Assembly (NCBI RefSeq): GCF_020740795.1
Contig: NC_067282.1
Location: 149,778,858 to 149,842,857 of the forward strand
Length of the DNA: 64,000 nucleotides
Source of the DNA: Apus apus
Lineage: Eukaryota; Chordata; Aves; Apodiformes; Apodidae
Direction of reading: 5' to 3'
Numbering within the stretch: the stretch's first letter is position 1; each line of letters opens with the position of its first letter. The notes under the pieces were generated by a model. The model was not told the origin of the DNA and did not search any database. It worked only from the letters and a program-made list of their open reading frames with translations. The translations under genes were made by a program, and so were the position numbers. Positions 1 to 25,460 of the stretch are shown here, piece by piece.

Positions 1-3000
1 TTATCCAGCTTGGTGCTTTAAATGGAATGGTTGTGGTAACCATGGTGGATTCTGAGCTTCCTGGCATGGGCATTGTTCAAGGAGTAGGGGTGAATAGGCT
101 GGACGTGTCGTCTCTGCCAGTGCTGGTGCCCCAGGTGGTGGACTCTCACAGTTGTTCCCAGTTACTTCACAAACAGCCCAGCTGGTCCAAGAACAGTATT
201 TGGCTTAAAAAAGCCATTTTTCCCTCAGCCATCCAGTTGCAAAAAAAAGAGCATCCCCTTTCTCTCTCATCTTTGCTGCTTCTTTCTGCCTGTTTTATTG
301 GGACAGCCAGCAGGGAGTAGATTCAGGACCACAGCCCTACAAGCTTGGCTGTGTGCTGGGCGGTGTGAGAAGCAAGCTTAATCTGCTACAATAGCTCACC
401 CCTCCATTTCCTGTGTCTCAGGGACAAAATACGCTGCTGATTGTTCAGCTTTCTAGCAGAGCAGATTTTTTGGTCTTTCAGTGACATACGTTTTAAGTAT
501 TTAATGCTATCAACAGAAGCCAAAGGTCTCCAACCTCCTCTCAGTCAAATGAGAGCAGTGTCCTGCATTGGAGCTCTGAAGCTGTGCAGTGCATTGAGCC
601 ACTGTCTGTTTGGTGGCCCTGCTTTCTTTCATGCACCCATCCTAGCATCTCTTTTCTCTTTGTCCCATCTCTCTTCTGTGTCTTAGGGTCTGTCTTATGT
701 GAACATATCACATCCTGAGCTAATTAGAGCTCAGTTTACACCAGGTTTTTCACAGGCTTGTGGGCAGTCGGGGGCAAGGTGAATTTATAATGGGCTTGTG
801 TCTGCACACCACAGGGTTTGTGCTGCAGTGGTGACCCAGGGAGCTGGCAGCACCTCACCTGTGTAGGCAGGCTCCCATGGTGTCATCCATCTGATCTGTT
901 CATCGTGCTGGGTGGAGCTATGAGCAGGGATCCCCTTCTTACACCTGTATGACTGGGATTGACCTATTCTTCCCTGGTCTTAGTGCACCTGGATGTCCTG
1001 GTACATGGTGCTGTGGCTTGGACCAGTGAGTGAGACCTCAGGCTCCTGATGAGGTGCTGGGAGGTTGCTACTCAGACTTCCTCTCAGCACATTTCCCATG
1101 GGCACCCCTAGACGGAGGAGTTGCGTTGTCTTTATTGATGTGTATGTGTGTTTTTGCAAAGCTATTGCCCAGGCACAGCTGTGGCTGGGACTGGTGAGCT
1201 CATGGACCCACCAAAACCACAGCAACAGACAGGACCTGTGCACCCCAGCAGATTCAAGAGGCAGCTACCAGCAGCTGTCCTCTTGAGTGCAGTTATTCTG
1301 ATTTTATTCACTGTGAGTAAGGATGAGCATGGCTCTTCCAATTACACCTCTCCTGTCCAGAAGCTTCCCTGTGCTCTGAGCCACAGAATACATCCTCCAT
1401 TGTATTTACAGACTTCTTAGAGTCTGCTGGATCCAACTGGGATCTGCCCTGCTGGTAATCAGCATCGCCCCGGACGTGCTCCTCCCTGGCTGACTCAGTC
1501 GGCACAGCGCTTCGGCACAGCCCTTCCGAGCAGAGAAGCAATCTCTCTTTCTGCCCTGTCTGTCTAGAGCTCTCCCCCCAAGCCCTCCCGGCGGCTGAGT
1601 CACTTCCTTCTTTAAATCTGGCCTTAAATCTTCCTTTTCTCTTTGCCCTGTGATTCACTCCCTTTGTGAAGCACTTTGCAGAGCTCTGCCTGGAGGATGC
1701 TGAACAGAGGAGATGCTCCCAGTGAGAGACATCCTCCTTTTCTCAGAGCCACAGCAGTGAGCCCCCTCTCCAAGGGCTGGTCCCTGTGCCCTGCTAAATG
1801 ATGTCTCTTAGTATCAGTATTTCTCTTATCTTAGTATTTCTTTCACTGCTACATCTGACATAGTAATAGGAGCCAGCTCCTGCCTGTGGGCGAGCGTGTG
1901 TAATCCCCTTTGACATCAGTGTGTGCCTGTGAGGGCACAGCTCTACCCTTTCCCACCCCATTTGATTAGATGCAGTAAGGGAGTCATTACAGGATCTCTA
2001 CCAGTCCTCCTTGTCCCTCGTGGAATATAAGAAGCACTGCAGTTAGAAATGAGCTCAGAGAAAGAAAAGCTTCAATTTCAGCTCTATAAGCCCGGAGATA
2101 TTTTTAGTATAACATCTACACTCCTCAAATTTTTATACTAAGATTTTTTTTGCCCCTCTCCTGCTTACTTCCTTGGCATTGGACCTTCTCATGTCTAAGT
2201 GCCCTGCGTTTTCACAGTTTCCTGCTTTGAGAGGGATTAGACAACCAACAAGGTAGTTAAAAGATACTGTAATGAATGAACCATGTAGCACCATTGAACT
2301 TGGCTAGACCTGCTCCAGTTATCAGCAAAGCTGGGATAAAACTTGCCAAAGCTTTTTAATCCTGCTTTTGGCTGTGACTGTTTCGCTATCCTTGCAGCTT
2401 GGGCGTCAAATATGCAAGCTGCTGAGGTGCTTTGGAAAGCATCTTGTGGGGGCCTTGCCCCCAAAGTCTGGGCAAAAATGGGCAAGGCCCAGGGACCAGA
2501 CCTGGTTCAGTGAAGGTCTGATAGCTTCCTCAGGACACTGGTGCCCAGGCCAGTGCCAGCGTTGTAAGAGCACATTAATGAAACATTTGGGATTGAACGA
2601 GGAGATTCAGTGGCAGACTGGGATGCTTCAGTCACTCTGTAAGGGAAGGTTTGTTTGTGAGACTGTTGCACTTAGAAATGCATCCAGGCTGTGCAGCAAA
2701 ATCCATTTGTAGCTCTGGTTTTCTAAAACATGAACAATGACCACTTTCTTAAGAGCGACAAGAAGTCGTTTTCCAGTACAGTAAGTCTGCAAATAAAAGG
2801 AAATCACTAGTGCCAAGGAGCTTTGTTCCTACAGAAGGGACAGGGACTGTAGAGTTTCTTATTTTCCTAAGACCTCTGGTCCCAAGAGAGGACTTTTCAT
2901 ATTAACTGATTCCTACAGGAGACATAGCAACAAAGTAAATGAGAATTGCAGTTTCTAACACAGATAATCCTAAGCTCTGAATTTTAATAAAGCTTCAACA

Positions 3001-3119
3001 ATCAAATTATTCAGCTTCAAAACAGGCAACGCTTGAGAACAATGTAACATCTCCTTTGCATACTGATTGTACCTGGCATACTAAGCTTACATTGCATGTA
3101 TTTGTTTTCTTTTGCTTAG
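1..3119 (+). other. BTBD11: BTBD11 intron (5' end outside window)
   Basis: Intronic sequence upstream of the first recognisable exon. No ankyrin-repeat exon, RNA gene or recognisable repeat was seen. Open frames on either strand (for example 1308-1658 minus and 2368-2712 plus) show no known protein features. Confidence 0.7.
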
Positions 3120-14171
<11,052 letters not shown>

Positions 14172-15400
14172 AGCTGAGGAAGATGGCTACCCTTGAATAA
14201 AGACCCTGCAAGCTAAGTCTGCTGTTGCAGTTGCTGAAACCCATCGCAGTTGCTTAAACGACTACCAAAAAAAAAAGCATAATTAAAAAATTCTACTTTG
14301 CATCCAAATAGTTATGTGTGGGCCAGAGGTTCTGCACTGGGGCTGTGGCCCCCTTTGGATAAAGGAATACAGAAGACAAAGCTCCTCCGTGTTTTTGAGC
14401 AAATGGGGTACAAGAGTACCCAGTGAATCGCTCTTGTACTCAAATTCTGAACACGCGCATGGTCGTGGAGCTTCATGCCAACAAAAAACAGAACTCACAT
14501 GAGTGAACAGCAGAAGCTCCTGCCTGAGCGCTGGTGCCGGGGAACACCCAAATTGACCAGTTAATCATTTAAGGTGGATTTGTTCCAGTGTTACACATTT
14601 AAGAACTATATTTATCCCGGAGTCCATTATCTCCATTATGTAAGAACTGTTGTTGCTGTCAAGCAAAGATCAACTGTATTAGAGCGTGGGTAAGACTGTT
14701 ACAGCTGCGGAAATACAGTGGCGGATTTTTAGGGGTGGGAACTTTTTAAATTGTTCATAAAAAGTAATGGGGTGGCCTTGTAGTTTAAAAACTATTTCTT
14801 AAGCTTAAAATTTCATTTTCGACAGAGCTGTGTTTGAGAATCTATGTAACATGTTTTGTTTGTTGTTTTTTTTTAAATGGTAAAATGTACATTGTGTAAA
14901 CATACGTATGATCAAGTTTTGCTTGTATTCTTTCCTAGAGTGGTATAATCTTGCCTTAAAAGGCTATGGTTATGCCAAAGAGGTACATTACCCAGACTAT
15001 CTCTAATACAGTAGTTGGGGGTGGGGGCAGGAGAACTGCATGCTTCTCGTGATTTGGGGTTAAAAACAATGACAAACTCAACATGCATTTGCATGGTAAC
15101 TGTACCTGTGAAATGTTACATTTGTGCTCCATTTCGCCAAGACAAATGCAATGTTACTTCTTGTCAAACTTCATTTGTGAAATTAGCATATTTTTTTATT
15201 TGATGCGATTGGTTGTGATATGATACCCCTGGAGACCCTTCTTGAGATGCTTGATTTCTGTTTGTTACAGTGAAGGGATAATAACAGATCTTTACTTCAG
15301 TAATGTGTTGATACTTTGCTACTGGCCAGAGATTGTGTCCAAGTTAGACATTTTTAAATTATAATTAAATATGTACTATAGAATGATTTCTCACTGTATC
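14172..15400 (+). other. BTBD11: Probable BTBD11 3'UTR
   Basis: The sequence after the stop is AT-rich with no coding potential that I recognise. An AATAAA lies only 25 bases after the stop (14196-14201), which is unlikely to be the main site. An ATTAAA at 15364-15369 is followed by a G/T-rich stretch at about 15429-15465, giving a plausible cleavage site near 15390-15410. The 3' boundary is inferred, and longer isoforms cannot be excluded. Confidence 0.45.
15364..15369 (+). terminator. Candidate BTBD11 poly(A) signal ATTAAA
   Basis: This is the common variant hexamer, followed about 60-95 bases later by a GGGTGGGGTGGGATGGGGGTGTG-type G/T-rich element. It would give a 3'UTR of about 1.2 kb. 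Support is by motif only. Confidence 0.35.
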
Positions 15401-18400
15401 CTGAGAATGTATAGGTTATCTACAATGCAGAGTTTGGGTGGGGTGGGATGGGGGTGTGATTTAATGTCAGAGTTTCATATATTTTGCAGCCTGTTGTTAG
15501 CAAGACAAATTTGCTACATGCTACAATATTCCTGATGCTGTCTCTGGAAACCTCAGCAAGGCAAAGATACTGCCTTCTCCATGGCCAAGTGACATTAATA
15601 TATTTATTTTTTAGCATGCTGTTCAGAAGCTGTGCCCAGTTCATAGACTTCAGAAGTTTTATTTTGACAATGCATGTTAACCTCTTGTTCTTTTATTGAA
15701 GTAGTCCACGTTGAGTGCTTTTCCATGTTGATAGCTTTTGGCATGCTCAGAGAACAGAGTTTTGGCTTTAGATATCAACACTGTAGGAAGCTGTTACATG
15801 ACTCTGAGGTGCAAATCCTCCTGTGTGCTTGGTCTTTTAAAGCCTTTATAGTTTCTGCAACAAATAGCAAAGATGTGTAAACTGCCACTAATGTCATGGA
15901 AACACAGCATGTCAGTCAATTAGGCTTATTTTTCCGCATAGTAGATGTTCACACTATATGTTCTCTGGAACATGTAGGTAATGGCAACTTCTGCGTGAAT
16001 GTTGGGATCTAAGAGAAGCAAGACTGTGGCTGATGCAACAGCAACACGCAGGGGTGCTTCTTGTTGTTTGCTGTGCCTCCTCATCCATGGAAGCCCATCC
16101 TTCCAAGCCAATGATACCTAGATAGGGGCAGACCTCACCCCACAGCTTCATAGTTTAAAATAGCAAAGTTTTTCAAACAGTAATCACTATAGTAAAATTC
16201 TTCCTTTGGGTACCTGCGCAGTGCCCAGCGAAGTCACCAGAAGTTTCATATATGTATATATTTATAGGTAAAATGGCTTTTTCTGGGAAACATGCCCACA
16301 GGCCTACCTGTTGATAGGCAGTCTGGCATGTAATGCTATAACAATAGCCATGGGTGTTGTGCCCCTGTTTCTAGCTCAAGTATTAACTGTGCTTTGGTCA
16401 GGGGATGTAGAGTCCTGTGTGCACAAGCTGCCCCTGGAAGGTGATGCCTTTTGAACATTTGTAGGAACCTGCCTGGGAATCATTAGAAAGGAAACACTGA
16501 TAACTCTGTGCTAGTCATTCTTTTGATGAGTTGAGAGTACCTCTGGTAATGTTTACTGGTTTTCTTTCAGAGGTAAAGGGCTTACTATGTCCTTTGGTGG
16601 TTGTACATGCACTGAGCGGTCACAGTTCAAAATTTGCTCAAAGGCAAACATGAACCAAAAGCTCTAGTAACAAAGTGCACCTGCTTCCAAACTTGCTGCC
16701 CAAGTCTGCCAGCAGAACTGCACTGGCCTGCGCATTCGTGTGTCTTGTTGCCCCTTTAGGGGCTCATGAATCTGGGTGGCTGAGCATGACAGAGAACATG
16801 GCACCCACTGCTGCTGTGAGATGGGCTTTGGTGGTGTCTAGCAAATGGTAGGAGAGAAGAAGCCTCGAGAAGCTGTCCTTCAAAGCTGTTACAGGAATTG
16901 CAGCTATCGATTTATGAGGGAATAACTTTTGCCCTTCAAAACGCTGGCAATCCCAAAGTCATAGATGTATAACTGAAAGGAGCCTTAAAAAAAAAATTAC
17001 TTTTCAGTTCTTTTTCAACCTGTGACCCCTGTCCCTTTTGCCAGCAGAAGAGCCAACGCCTGTGTAACCCTGGCATTTATTTCTCCTGGAAGCAGTCAGC
17101 AAATCTTTGTGGATACACAGACCAGGGTTTGAAAATTGCTGGCTTAGCCCACCCCTCCTGCTGTGAGGCTGGGCATGGTCTAGACAATGCAGCTTGCAGG
17201 CTCTTGAAATGTCCAGTGACAGGGATCCATGATCTTCACCACCCACATAATCAGAAGCTTTTCCTAAGAGACTATTTGGAATTTCTTTACTGCAAATCAA
17301 GTTACTTTTCCCTCAAGCCCTAACTGACAGGAAGAACAGATGATCTTACAAGATCTTCTTACAAGATTATTCTGTGTATGAGAGGAATTAATCCTACTTT
17401 CCTCACTAGTTCCTTTGCTAGTATTTTCTCGTCTCTGATTTTTGCTGTTGTTCCCTTCATGACTTCCCCGTTTCCCCAAAATGCAGTTCTCCGGTAGGGG
17501 TTCTATACAGTAAGAAAACAAAGTAACTGTCTCCTGTGGTTTATGTAAAGCATATCAGAAAATATATCCCAGAGTATTTTCTACAAGCATATCCCATGGC
17601 TGACTTCAATCTTGTCTGTCTTTTGTTATCATTCCTGGGCAATTGACTGCTGCTTTCCCAGGAGTTCTGATTTTTATTTGTGTATTTAGTTACTACAGCT
17701 TCCAATGTATAACATTTTCAACTTGTCTTTATTACATTTGTTCTGCTTTAATTGGGGCAATTTCCCCACTTCATCAAGATCAATTGCAATTCTGATCCTG
17801 TCCTCTAGCCTGTTTCATAATCTCCAAGCTTTATTATATGTGGTTTAATGCATGGATTCTTCATTCCATTAATATGGGGCTGGAGGGAAGGGCTCTGTTG
17901 TCAATTTAATCTAAAAAGCAGTGTGAATTTCAGTGGGTGCCCATGAATACGATCCCTATCAGATAAGGTTCTTCCCAGCAAATCATTTTATTAGCATTTT
18001 TTAGAGAGACAGTATCATCATCTTAGAAAATAAAGAGCCACCTGCTTTGTATGAGTTGCAATAACTTCCAAATGTTGAGGGAAAATACTGTCTCCAATAA
18101 TAAATAAACAAAATACAAGATCCTTAGTAAAATCTCTTCTCCCCTCTCCTTTTCTCTCTTTTTTAATTCATACATTTGCAGACTGTCATGACTGAAGAGC
18201 TATTTAAATTCCTTCCCATTTCTCTTTTTTATACTAATCCACTGCTGTAATATTTGATGACTTACAGGCATCCTGACCTTGCCTCACAGCAGGTCTTTGC
18301 TTCTGCCTCTCTTCAGGGTCCTCCCTTAGTTTCCAGAATTTCCTCAGATTTCCACTTTGCCTCACGTGCTGCCAGTTTCCACACTTTCTGGGTTTGGGTC

Positions 18401-20430
18401 TTTTTTTTTAACTCTAGAGCCCTGCTGGTTCCCTTCCCAAGCCCAGAACATTATCCTGAATGGGCAATTGTCCAATAATTGGGTTGAGAGCTGGGAAGAA
18501 AAGAGGATGGGAAATGTAGGAGAGCAAAGGTTTTGGACATCACAGAGAAAGGCTGGTATTCTTTTCACAACAAATTTCAGCACTGTCTACTTGTTTCTCA
18601 GATTTCCCCTGCTCTATTCCTTATGCCTGCTGTCCTCTAAACACAGCTGGTGGCCAGATGCTCTCCATTCTGGAAAAGGGCCAGCTTCCTAATGGCTAAG
18701 ACTTTTTTTCTCCTAACTTTTGCCTGCTTGGTCTCAGCTTCAGAGTAGATTTGTGCGAATGTCTATTAAAGACAGAGGAAACAACTTTAAAGAGGTGTGA
18801 AGGCTTAGTAGCCAGACTCCTTCTGGCACTAACGAGACCTGCTTGCTGAATCGTTCACGTACTCAGCCTTTTTGTGTTGAATATCCACTGGCTTTATACC
18901 AAATGTTGCACAAGTTCTGGATGGGCGGCAGCGTGTGGTGTGCTGTGGTCTTTTGGAAATTCTAGTTTTGTTTCAGAGTGTAGCATGATGTGCTGCTCTT
19001 TGAAGATTGAAAGAGAAAGGGAAGTCCTCAGTTTGTACTGAAAGAAGCTGCTCTGAGGTGGTGTGGTGAGAGAAAAAAAAAAAAAGGGCATCTTGTCTTC
19101 CTCTCCGCACCTGTCTTAAAATCAGAGGAGGGTTGTGTTACAGCAGGCAATGCAGCTAGGTCTGTGGGGACTTGGGCATGCAGCACCCTGCTTAAGTCAG
19201 ATTTTATGTTCAATAAAAATACAGGTGTTGTTACTGAAGACAAAGCTCAAGCCAGCCTAGAGAAAAAGCCGTTCTTAGTGCTCTTGCCTGTGGGTTAAAT
19301 CCTAAGAGAAGCTGAGAACCCGCAGAACTCATAAAAGTTGGTTGTAGGTATTCAGTGTCCTTCAGGAACTGGCTCTGTCTTAAAAATATTGCTAAAAGAT
19401 TACATCCTGAAGCCTCCATTCACTAAAGCTGCCTCTGAAGTCAGTGGAATATTGGGGTTTTTTAATATTTTTTCTTATGAACAAGAGTTACCTAAAGTCA
19501 AAGAATTGGAAGTTAGTTTGTTTGATAAAGTGTCTTTCATGTGAGGCTCTGCAAGTACTTTACAGAAATGAAGGGCCTGATGTTGCTTTCATCCTCTCGC
19601 CCAGAGATATTTAAATATATAAGCATTTAAAAAGGTCTTTAGGATTTGTCCTAATATTTTATGATCTCGCTTGCTTGAAATAGCACCCAGTATCTGAAAA
19701 CCCATAGACGAGAACATCACTAACTTTAGATGCCTGCCTATAAGCACAACATTTATAGCTCTAACTTGCAGCACTTCCAATCACATCTTCCATACATTTA
19801 TAACAAAACTAGTGTTTTCTAATTTTTTAACTTGCTATTTATTTTGAGGTAAGGCCTATTATCTTCAGTGGGTGAAAACTCAGGTTGCCTGCTCTGACAA
19901 GATGATCACATTCCAGTAGAATAGCACCTGGTCCACCATTTATAACTGGTCTCCAAGGACAAAAAATAGTGAAGCCAATCTTCAGCTGTCCATCAATGAG
20001 TTCAATGAGACCACTGCTGAAAACCTTACAGATATGGTGCCAAAGCAAAAGGAAAATCTGGAAACCCATTGAAGTTGATGGGCATTTGTCAGCTCTCTTC
20101 AGAGAGCCAAAGAACCAGGGAAGCAAGCTCAGTGGGGATAGTAGAATATTAAGTTTATTTTTGTTGCCATTAAATAGTCATTTCTGCAGCTTGGTTTAAG
20201 GCTTCTTGCATGGGTGGCCTACTGTGTGTTTCTCATGCAGAGGACTCAAAATATGGTATCTCACATTCTTAAGTCAGTAGCCTTGGTAGATGATGCTTCT
20301 TGTGCTTTGCTTGGGCTGCTTGTCACTAAAACACCCAGGAGACATGACAGCAACTTACACGGGAGGTTGCGTTGGCTGGGTAGGTTAAATTCTACAAACG
20401 TGGTTTGCGAGCTGTGGAATCAAAGTATCG

Positions 20431-20663
20431 GAATCACAGAATGGTTTGGGTTGGAAGGGACCTTTCAGATCATCTATAATTCCAACCCCCCTGCCATGAG
20501 CAGGGACACCTCCCCCTAGACCAGGCTGCTCAGAGCCCCATCCAACCTGCCCTTGAACACTTCCAAGGGTGGGGTATCCACAACTTTCCCGGGCAACCTG
20601 TGCCAGTGTCTCACCACCCTCACACTAAAGAATTTCTTCCTAATGTCTAACCTAAATCTCTGT
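20431..20663 (-). mobile_element. CR1 LINE 3'-end fragment
   Basis: The + strand reads AATCACAGAATGGTTTGGGT then TGGAAGGGACC, GACACCTCCCCCTAGACCAG and ACTAAAGAATTTCTTCCTAA. This is the reverse complement of the avian CR1 3' end. About 230 bp, truncated at its 5' end (right side), inserted in minus orientation. Edges are approximate. Confidence 0.93.
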
Positions 20664-22548
20664 TGTTTAGTTGGCTAAAGCTGTCTACCTGATTGTATGT
20701 GATGCATACAAACAGCAGTTTTGGTGTTTGTTTTCCTTTGGAGAGGCATCTTTCATCCTTCTTTGCACTTACAGTTTTGTTCTTTCATCCTGCAGAGGTG
20801 ATGACACTGTGTGAACAGGCATGCTTAGATTAGGCACAGTTTTCTGTCTGTGTTGGATGACATGCTAACGAAGAGGTCTCTGTAAAGGAAAAGGATTAGG
20901 TGCAAGAATTTGAAAGTCTAACCTCAGATCTTTGCCTTGGATTCTGGAAATACAGTTTTCCCTATTTTCTTCATTTGTTCTCCAACTCAGAGTTCCCATG
21001 AAATCAAGGGGCAGAAGACAGGGCAGGAGGAGAGGAGGAAGCAGCCCCATCTCCCACCCCTTGTTCAGCATCCCTGTCCAGCCCATTTGGCTCTTATCTT
21101 TTCTGTGCTCACACAAAGTGGTTGCTTAGTCCCACTGCTCAGATATGGCTGTGGAGCTCTAGCAACTGGTATCTTTTCCTTGTCCTTATAAATAACTTCA
21201 CTGCCGCAGCTGCAAGAGTGAATTTGCCTGAACTCCTTTGTGTGTGGTTAACTTTGGTCTTTCCACTTCCCATCATCTCTGCTGCTGTGTTTTCATTAAA
21301 ACTTCCATTACTTGGCTTTGCCCAGCACAGTGAGAGGCAATCTTATTTCTTATTGCCTTTCTAAAGCAAACAAAGGCAGGGGAAAAAGACTCTCTGAAAT
21401 GCCCAATCAGAAATAATTCATGGTTTAAAATAAGCCACGTTAGAAAATAGAGATGCTCAGACACACAAAAAAGGACAGCCACTTTAGAAAATGCCAGTGT
21501 GTTAGGAGGTCACTTTAATTAATTAAGATCAAAGCCTTAACACCTCATATGTTCTGGCAGGGACGGATTAACATGATTCAAAACATCTGGACTTGTTCAA
21601 GCCACAGGTTTAAGAGAGTCCAGCCTTACTCTTTCCCCTTCCCAGCAGTGGATAAATTGACTATCCTACAGCTTACTGTCTGAGAGGCTTTCAGATGAGC
21701 CTTTCCAAAGTCTGATTCTCTCTGTTCTGTGCAGCTGTTAAAGCACTCACAGCACATCTGTGGGCTGAGACTTGTTCCTGAGCATGGTTGAAAGCTCCCT
21801 GCGCCCCAGCACTGGCTGTGCCTCACTGGGGAAGAAGGTAGGAAGGAGCACAAGAAGTCCCTGGAGCCTCATCAGAGTGAAAAACACTTCCCCAGCATCC
21901 AGGCATTCACTTGATCAAGTACCTGCTTAACCTGCTCAAGCCTGGGTAGACCAGTGATAGACACATAAGGGACAGTCAGTTCAACACCTTGGGAATGGAT
22001 TTTCACCTTGCAATTACTGTGCCAGTTGCGGACATTGTAAAACATGCAGTCTTCCTTGAGTTGTGAGTTTATGTTTATCCATTGAAGAATACAAGGACTG
22101 AAGGAAAGTATCTGAGCGCTTTTTGACCTCATGTTCCTGGTTAAATTCCAATTACTACAAGAAAAACTTGACCTGTTTACGTCCCATCAGTACATTTTGA
22201 CCAGCATGTTGCTTCCTGTCCATATTTCTCTGGGTGTTGTGGCTGCTGTACTGCCGTAGGTGCTGCACCAGTGGGGAACAGAGGTCCCTGAGCACTATAC
22301 ATACAATAAATAAGTTAATCCCACTCCCTGCAATGCAGGACATTCCTTCTATTCATCTTTTTAGCAATATGTGGGAGATTGAATGGTGCATCCCTGCTGT
22401 TTAGAGCCTGAAGATAAGGTTGACACCCTTCCCTCTCTTCACTCTGCCAACTACCACACAGCAGAGGGATTTGGATCCTGCAGGTTTTGAACCGTAATAC
22501 AATGAAGAGCAGCAGGAAAAAAAACAAACAGCAGATAAAACATTCTTG

Positions 22549-22572
22549 CACACACACACACACACACACACA
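22549..22572. repeat. (CA)12 microsatellite
   Basis: Twelve uninterrupted CA units; on the minus strand it is (TG)12. A likely length-polymorphic marker. Confidence 0.98.
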
Positions 22573-23620
22573 GAGTAACAGGTGGGTTACTGGAGTGTCC
22601 TTCAGTCCTGCTCCTCTGCAAGCTGCTTGTAATACCATTTGTGCATTAGTTATCCTCAGGGCAGGCTGTTGACTAGGTTGAACTCTGGAAAGCATCTTAA
22701 GTCATTCAGGACAGGAGTGGCATTGTAAAATACTTTATTCTGTATCGTCCAAGCTGGGCATTTTCTGCTTGTTTGTGATTTTTGTTTTGTGTTGGTCAGG
22801 GTTTTTTAATGGGGAAGAAAATGTTAAGCATATGAAATGCTTTGGATTTTCTGTCCATAGTTATCTTTGTGTGTTTGTATGTTTGAGAGAGAGAGAGATG
22901 GACAGTAGATAGACCTACGGGATATGTTATGAGGCGTGAAATAATGTTTGTAATGAGATTTCTTGTTAATGGCAGTCAGCCTTCCTTGATGCTAAGCATT
23001 AATGCAATATCCATTAGTGCAGCTAAACCTCCCTCTGCTCCACTTTTCCAAACAGGTTTTACTTTGTAGCTACTTTAGCATTTATAAATATTCAATACGA
23101 AGTTCAAGAAATAATTTACATGTTCAATGAAGGATGTATGATTGTTCTAGGAAAAATACAAGTTAAGATTGTACCATAACATCATTTACAAATCAAACAT
23201 GAAAGCATGATGAAATTTGCCCCGTTAAAATTGCTGGAAGCCTTTTCATTGATTTTTCTAGTCTGTGGATTAGGTCTGTGTTCCATCTCTCTTTCACACT
23301 GTGCCACCTTTAAGTCTTTGCACAACTCATATTTTCCAAGTTAAATGCATATCTATTATTAGAAAGCAATCTTTATCTTTAAATGGGGAAGAGATCCTTC
23401 CTCTGTCATCCACTTCCAAAGGGCTGAGCTTGTATCTTTATGTTTACCATTGGGAAAAGCAGCTGAGTGGGGAAATCCCAGTGTGAGCATCCTGAAAAGA
23501 CAGAAGAGCTAGCACCGTCTGTGGGACATTATTTTACTCCCTTCCTCTTCACGTCTGCTCCCACTTGTCTTTAATGTGCCTTTGAACTTAAAGCTAGAAG
23601 AGAAAAATGACAGCTAGGGG

Positions 23621-23752
23621 AATCATAGAATGACAGAATGGTTTGAGTTGGAAGGGACCCTAAAGATCATCTTGTTTCAACCCCCATGCATGGGCAGGGA
23701 CACCTCCCACTAGATCAGGTTACTCAGAGCCCCATCCAACCTGGCCTTGAAA
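23621..23752 (-). mobile_element. CR1 LINE 3'-end fragment, short
   Basis: Starts AATCATAGAATGACAGAATG, then GGTTTGAGTTGGAAGGGACC, and continues through the GGGACACCTCCCACTAGATC region before breaking off after CTGGCCTTGA. About 130 bp in minus orientation and strongly 5' truncated. Confidence 0.92.
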
Positions 23753-25439
23753 GGATGCGCCAGAAATTAAATGGTCTCTTGAATAGTGCAGAACCATTGA
23801 GCTAGTTGTCTTTTTTTTAAGCTTCCAGACAGACCCCTAATTTGTGTAATATAAGCTCAGGAATGGTTATGATTGTTTTGCATTTGTTATAATTGTTATC
23901 AGTTTGGTGGGTTTTTCCTAGCAGAGTAGTTTTGCTTGCTGCCATCCATGAAAGGTCACACAACCCAACAGTAAACGTCGACAAACACAGAGATCTTGTC
24001 CTCCATCCCATAGATGTAGCCTAAATACTGGTTTGTGGCTTCATTGACATGTTTGAGGTCACCTACAACTAACACAGGTGAAACTTTCTTCCCCTTTGCT
24101 GATCCATTTGTGAATGTTGAGCCTCTAAAATAGCAGTCACAGTATAGACAATAGGATGATGGATGTTTCTCAATGGAGGAGGAGTATAGCTAAGAAACAC
24201 AAATATTTCTGGAATGAAATATTTTTCCTCAAAAACACAGCTAGACATCTGTAGCTCATTTGGAGATGCCAGTCGAAGTCTGTGAGATGCTTTTGAAAAT
24301 TGCCTGTTTCGTGCTGTTAGTGTTCCAGAGCAAACCATTCTGCTGAAGACACTGACGTATGGCACTGTGCAACAAGGCAGAAGGAAATGTATTAAAAACA
24401 GAGGAGCTCAGCCATCATTTGAAGCAGCAGCTTTTGCTTGATCATTATTTTACCATTTGTGCTTGTATTTAATTTCTTTCTTTATTTTTTTTTTTTAAAT
24501 ACTGTTTTAAAATGAATAATTTTCCCTTGATTACAAAGTATTCAGTCAGAAAGATCAGAAAGCTTTCCATGTTCTTTCATACAGTCAGGTCTTTAGCCTA
24601 AATGTTGGGAAAACTCTGAAAGCATCTTCTCTGAGTACACCTTGGGTTATCTTAAAGCCTGTTCTGTTTTGATGCTGATCCTTTTAAAATCTCCAGTGAG
24701 ACTAGGATTAATTTGCCATTGCTAGATGTCATTTTGTACACAGGCGGGGCAGCATGTGAAACCAGCAAGGTGGGGTTTTTAGTATTGTGTTAACTCTGAA
24801 AAAGATAAAAACTAACATGTCTTTGTTTCTAGGATAAAATACTCCCCTTAACTTGAGAGTACATGTGCAAAGCCTCTGCTCTGAATATGTTGTTATAACC
24901 AAGTTACAAAATGGTGTTAGGGATTTTTGAGAAACTTATCTCCAGTGATGCAGAACATGCACTTGTTAAAGCTCTCTCTCTTATTAAGTCAGTGAGAATT
25001 TTTAACAGGAGTTACTGCAAAGTTGTATGTTTTTTCAATGCACTATCAGATATAATTTCTCATCCAGTCATCTGCACAGTTGTGGTTGGTACACCATAAA
25101 GGCTGAAGGCCAAATCCTGCTTCAGCAGGGATCATAAACATGTACTTACGTTACATGAGTTAGTTGCACAATTTTGAGGTTTTTTGCTGAAGAGAAATGG
25201 GAGAGAGTAGGCTTTTCTTCTGCTCCATAATCACAGTCTTTGCGTTTCAAATTACTTTATTAGAAGCATCATATATTTACATGCTGCAGAATGAGGCCTG
25301 CATGGGGTGGGAATAGATTTTATTAATTTAGACCTGCATAAGAAAACATCAACCATTCTAATTTTAAACTAGTTGCATTCCCTATCCATCTGTTTAGTGG
25401 ATCAGTCTGATGTTTACTGTTTAGTAGATTACATTTGGC

Positions 25440-25460
25440 GTTGTTGTTGTTGTTGTTGTT
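25440..25460. repeat. (GTT)7 microsatellite
   Basis: Seven GTT units followed by a short T run. A simple trinucleotide repeat in intergenic DNA. Confidence 0.97.

Noticed and set aside
14196-14201. AATAAA 25 bases after the BTBD11 stop as the main poly(A) signal
   Set aside because: A 3'UTR of about 45 bases would be unusual, and no G/T-rich downstream element is seen close by. The ATTAAA at 15364 fits better.
22487-22695. Open frames on both strands around 22.5 kb
   Set aside because: They run through the CA microsatellite, which gives His-Thr or Cys-Val repeats, and have no other support.
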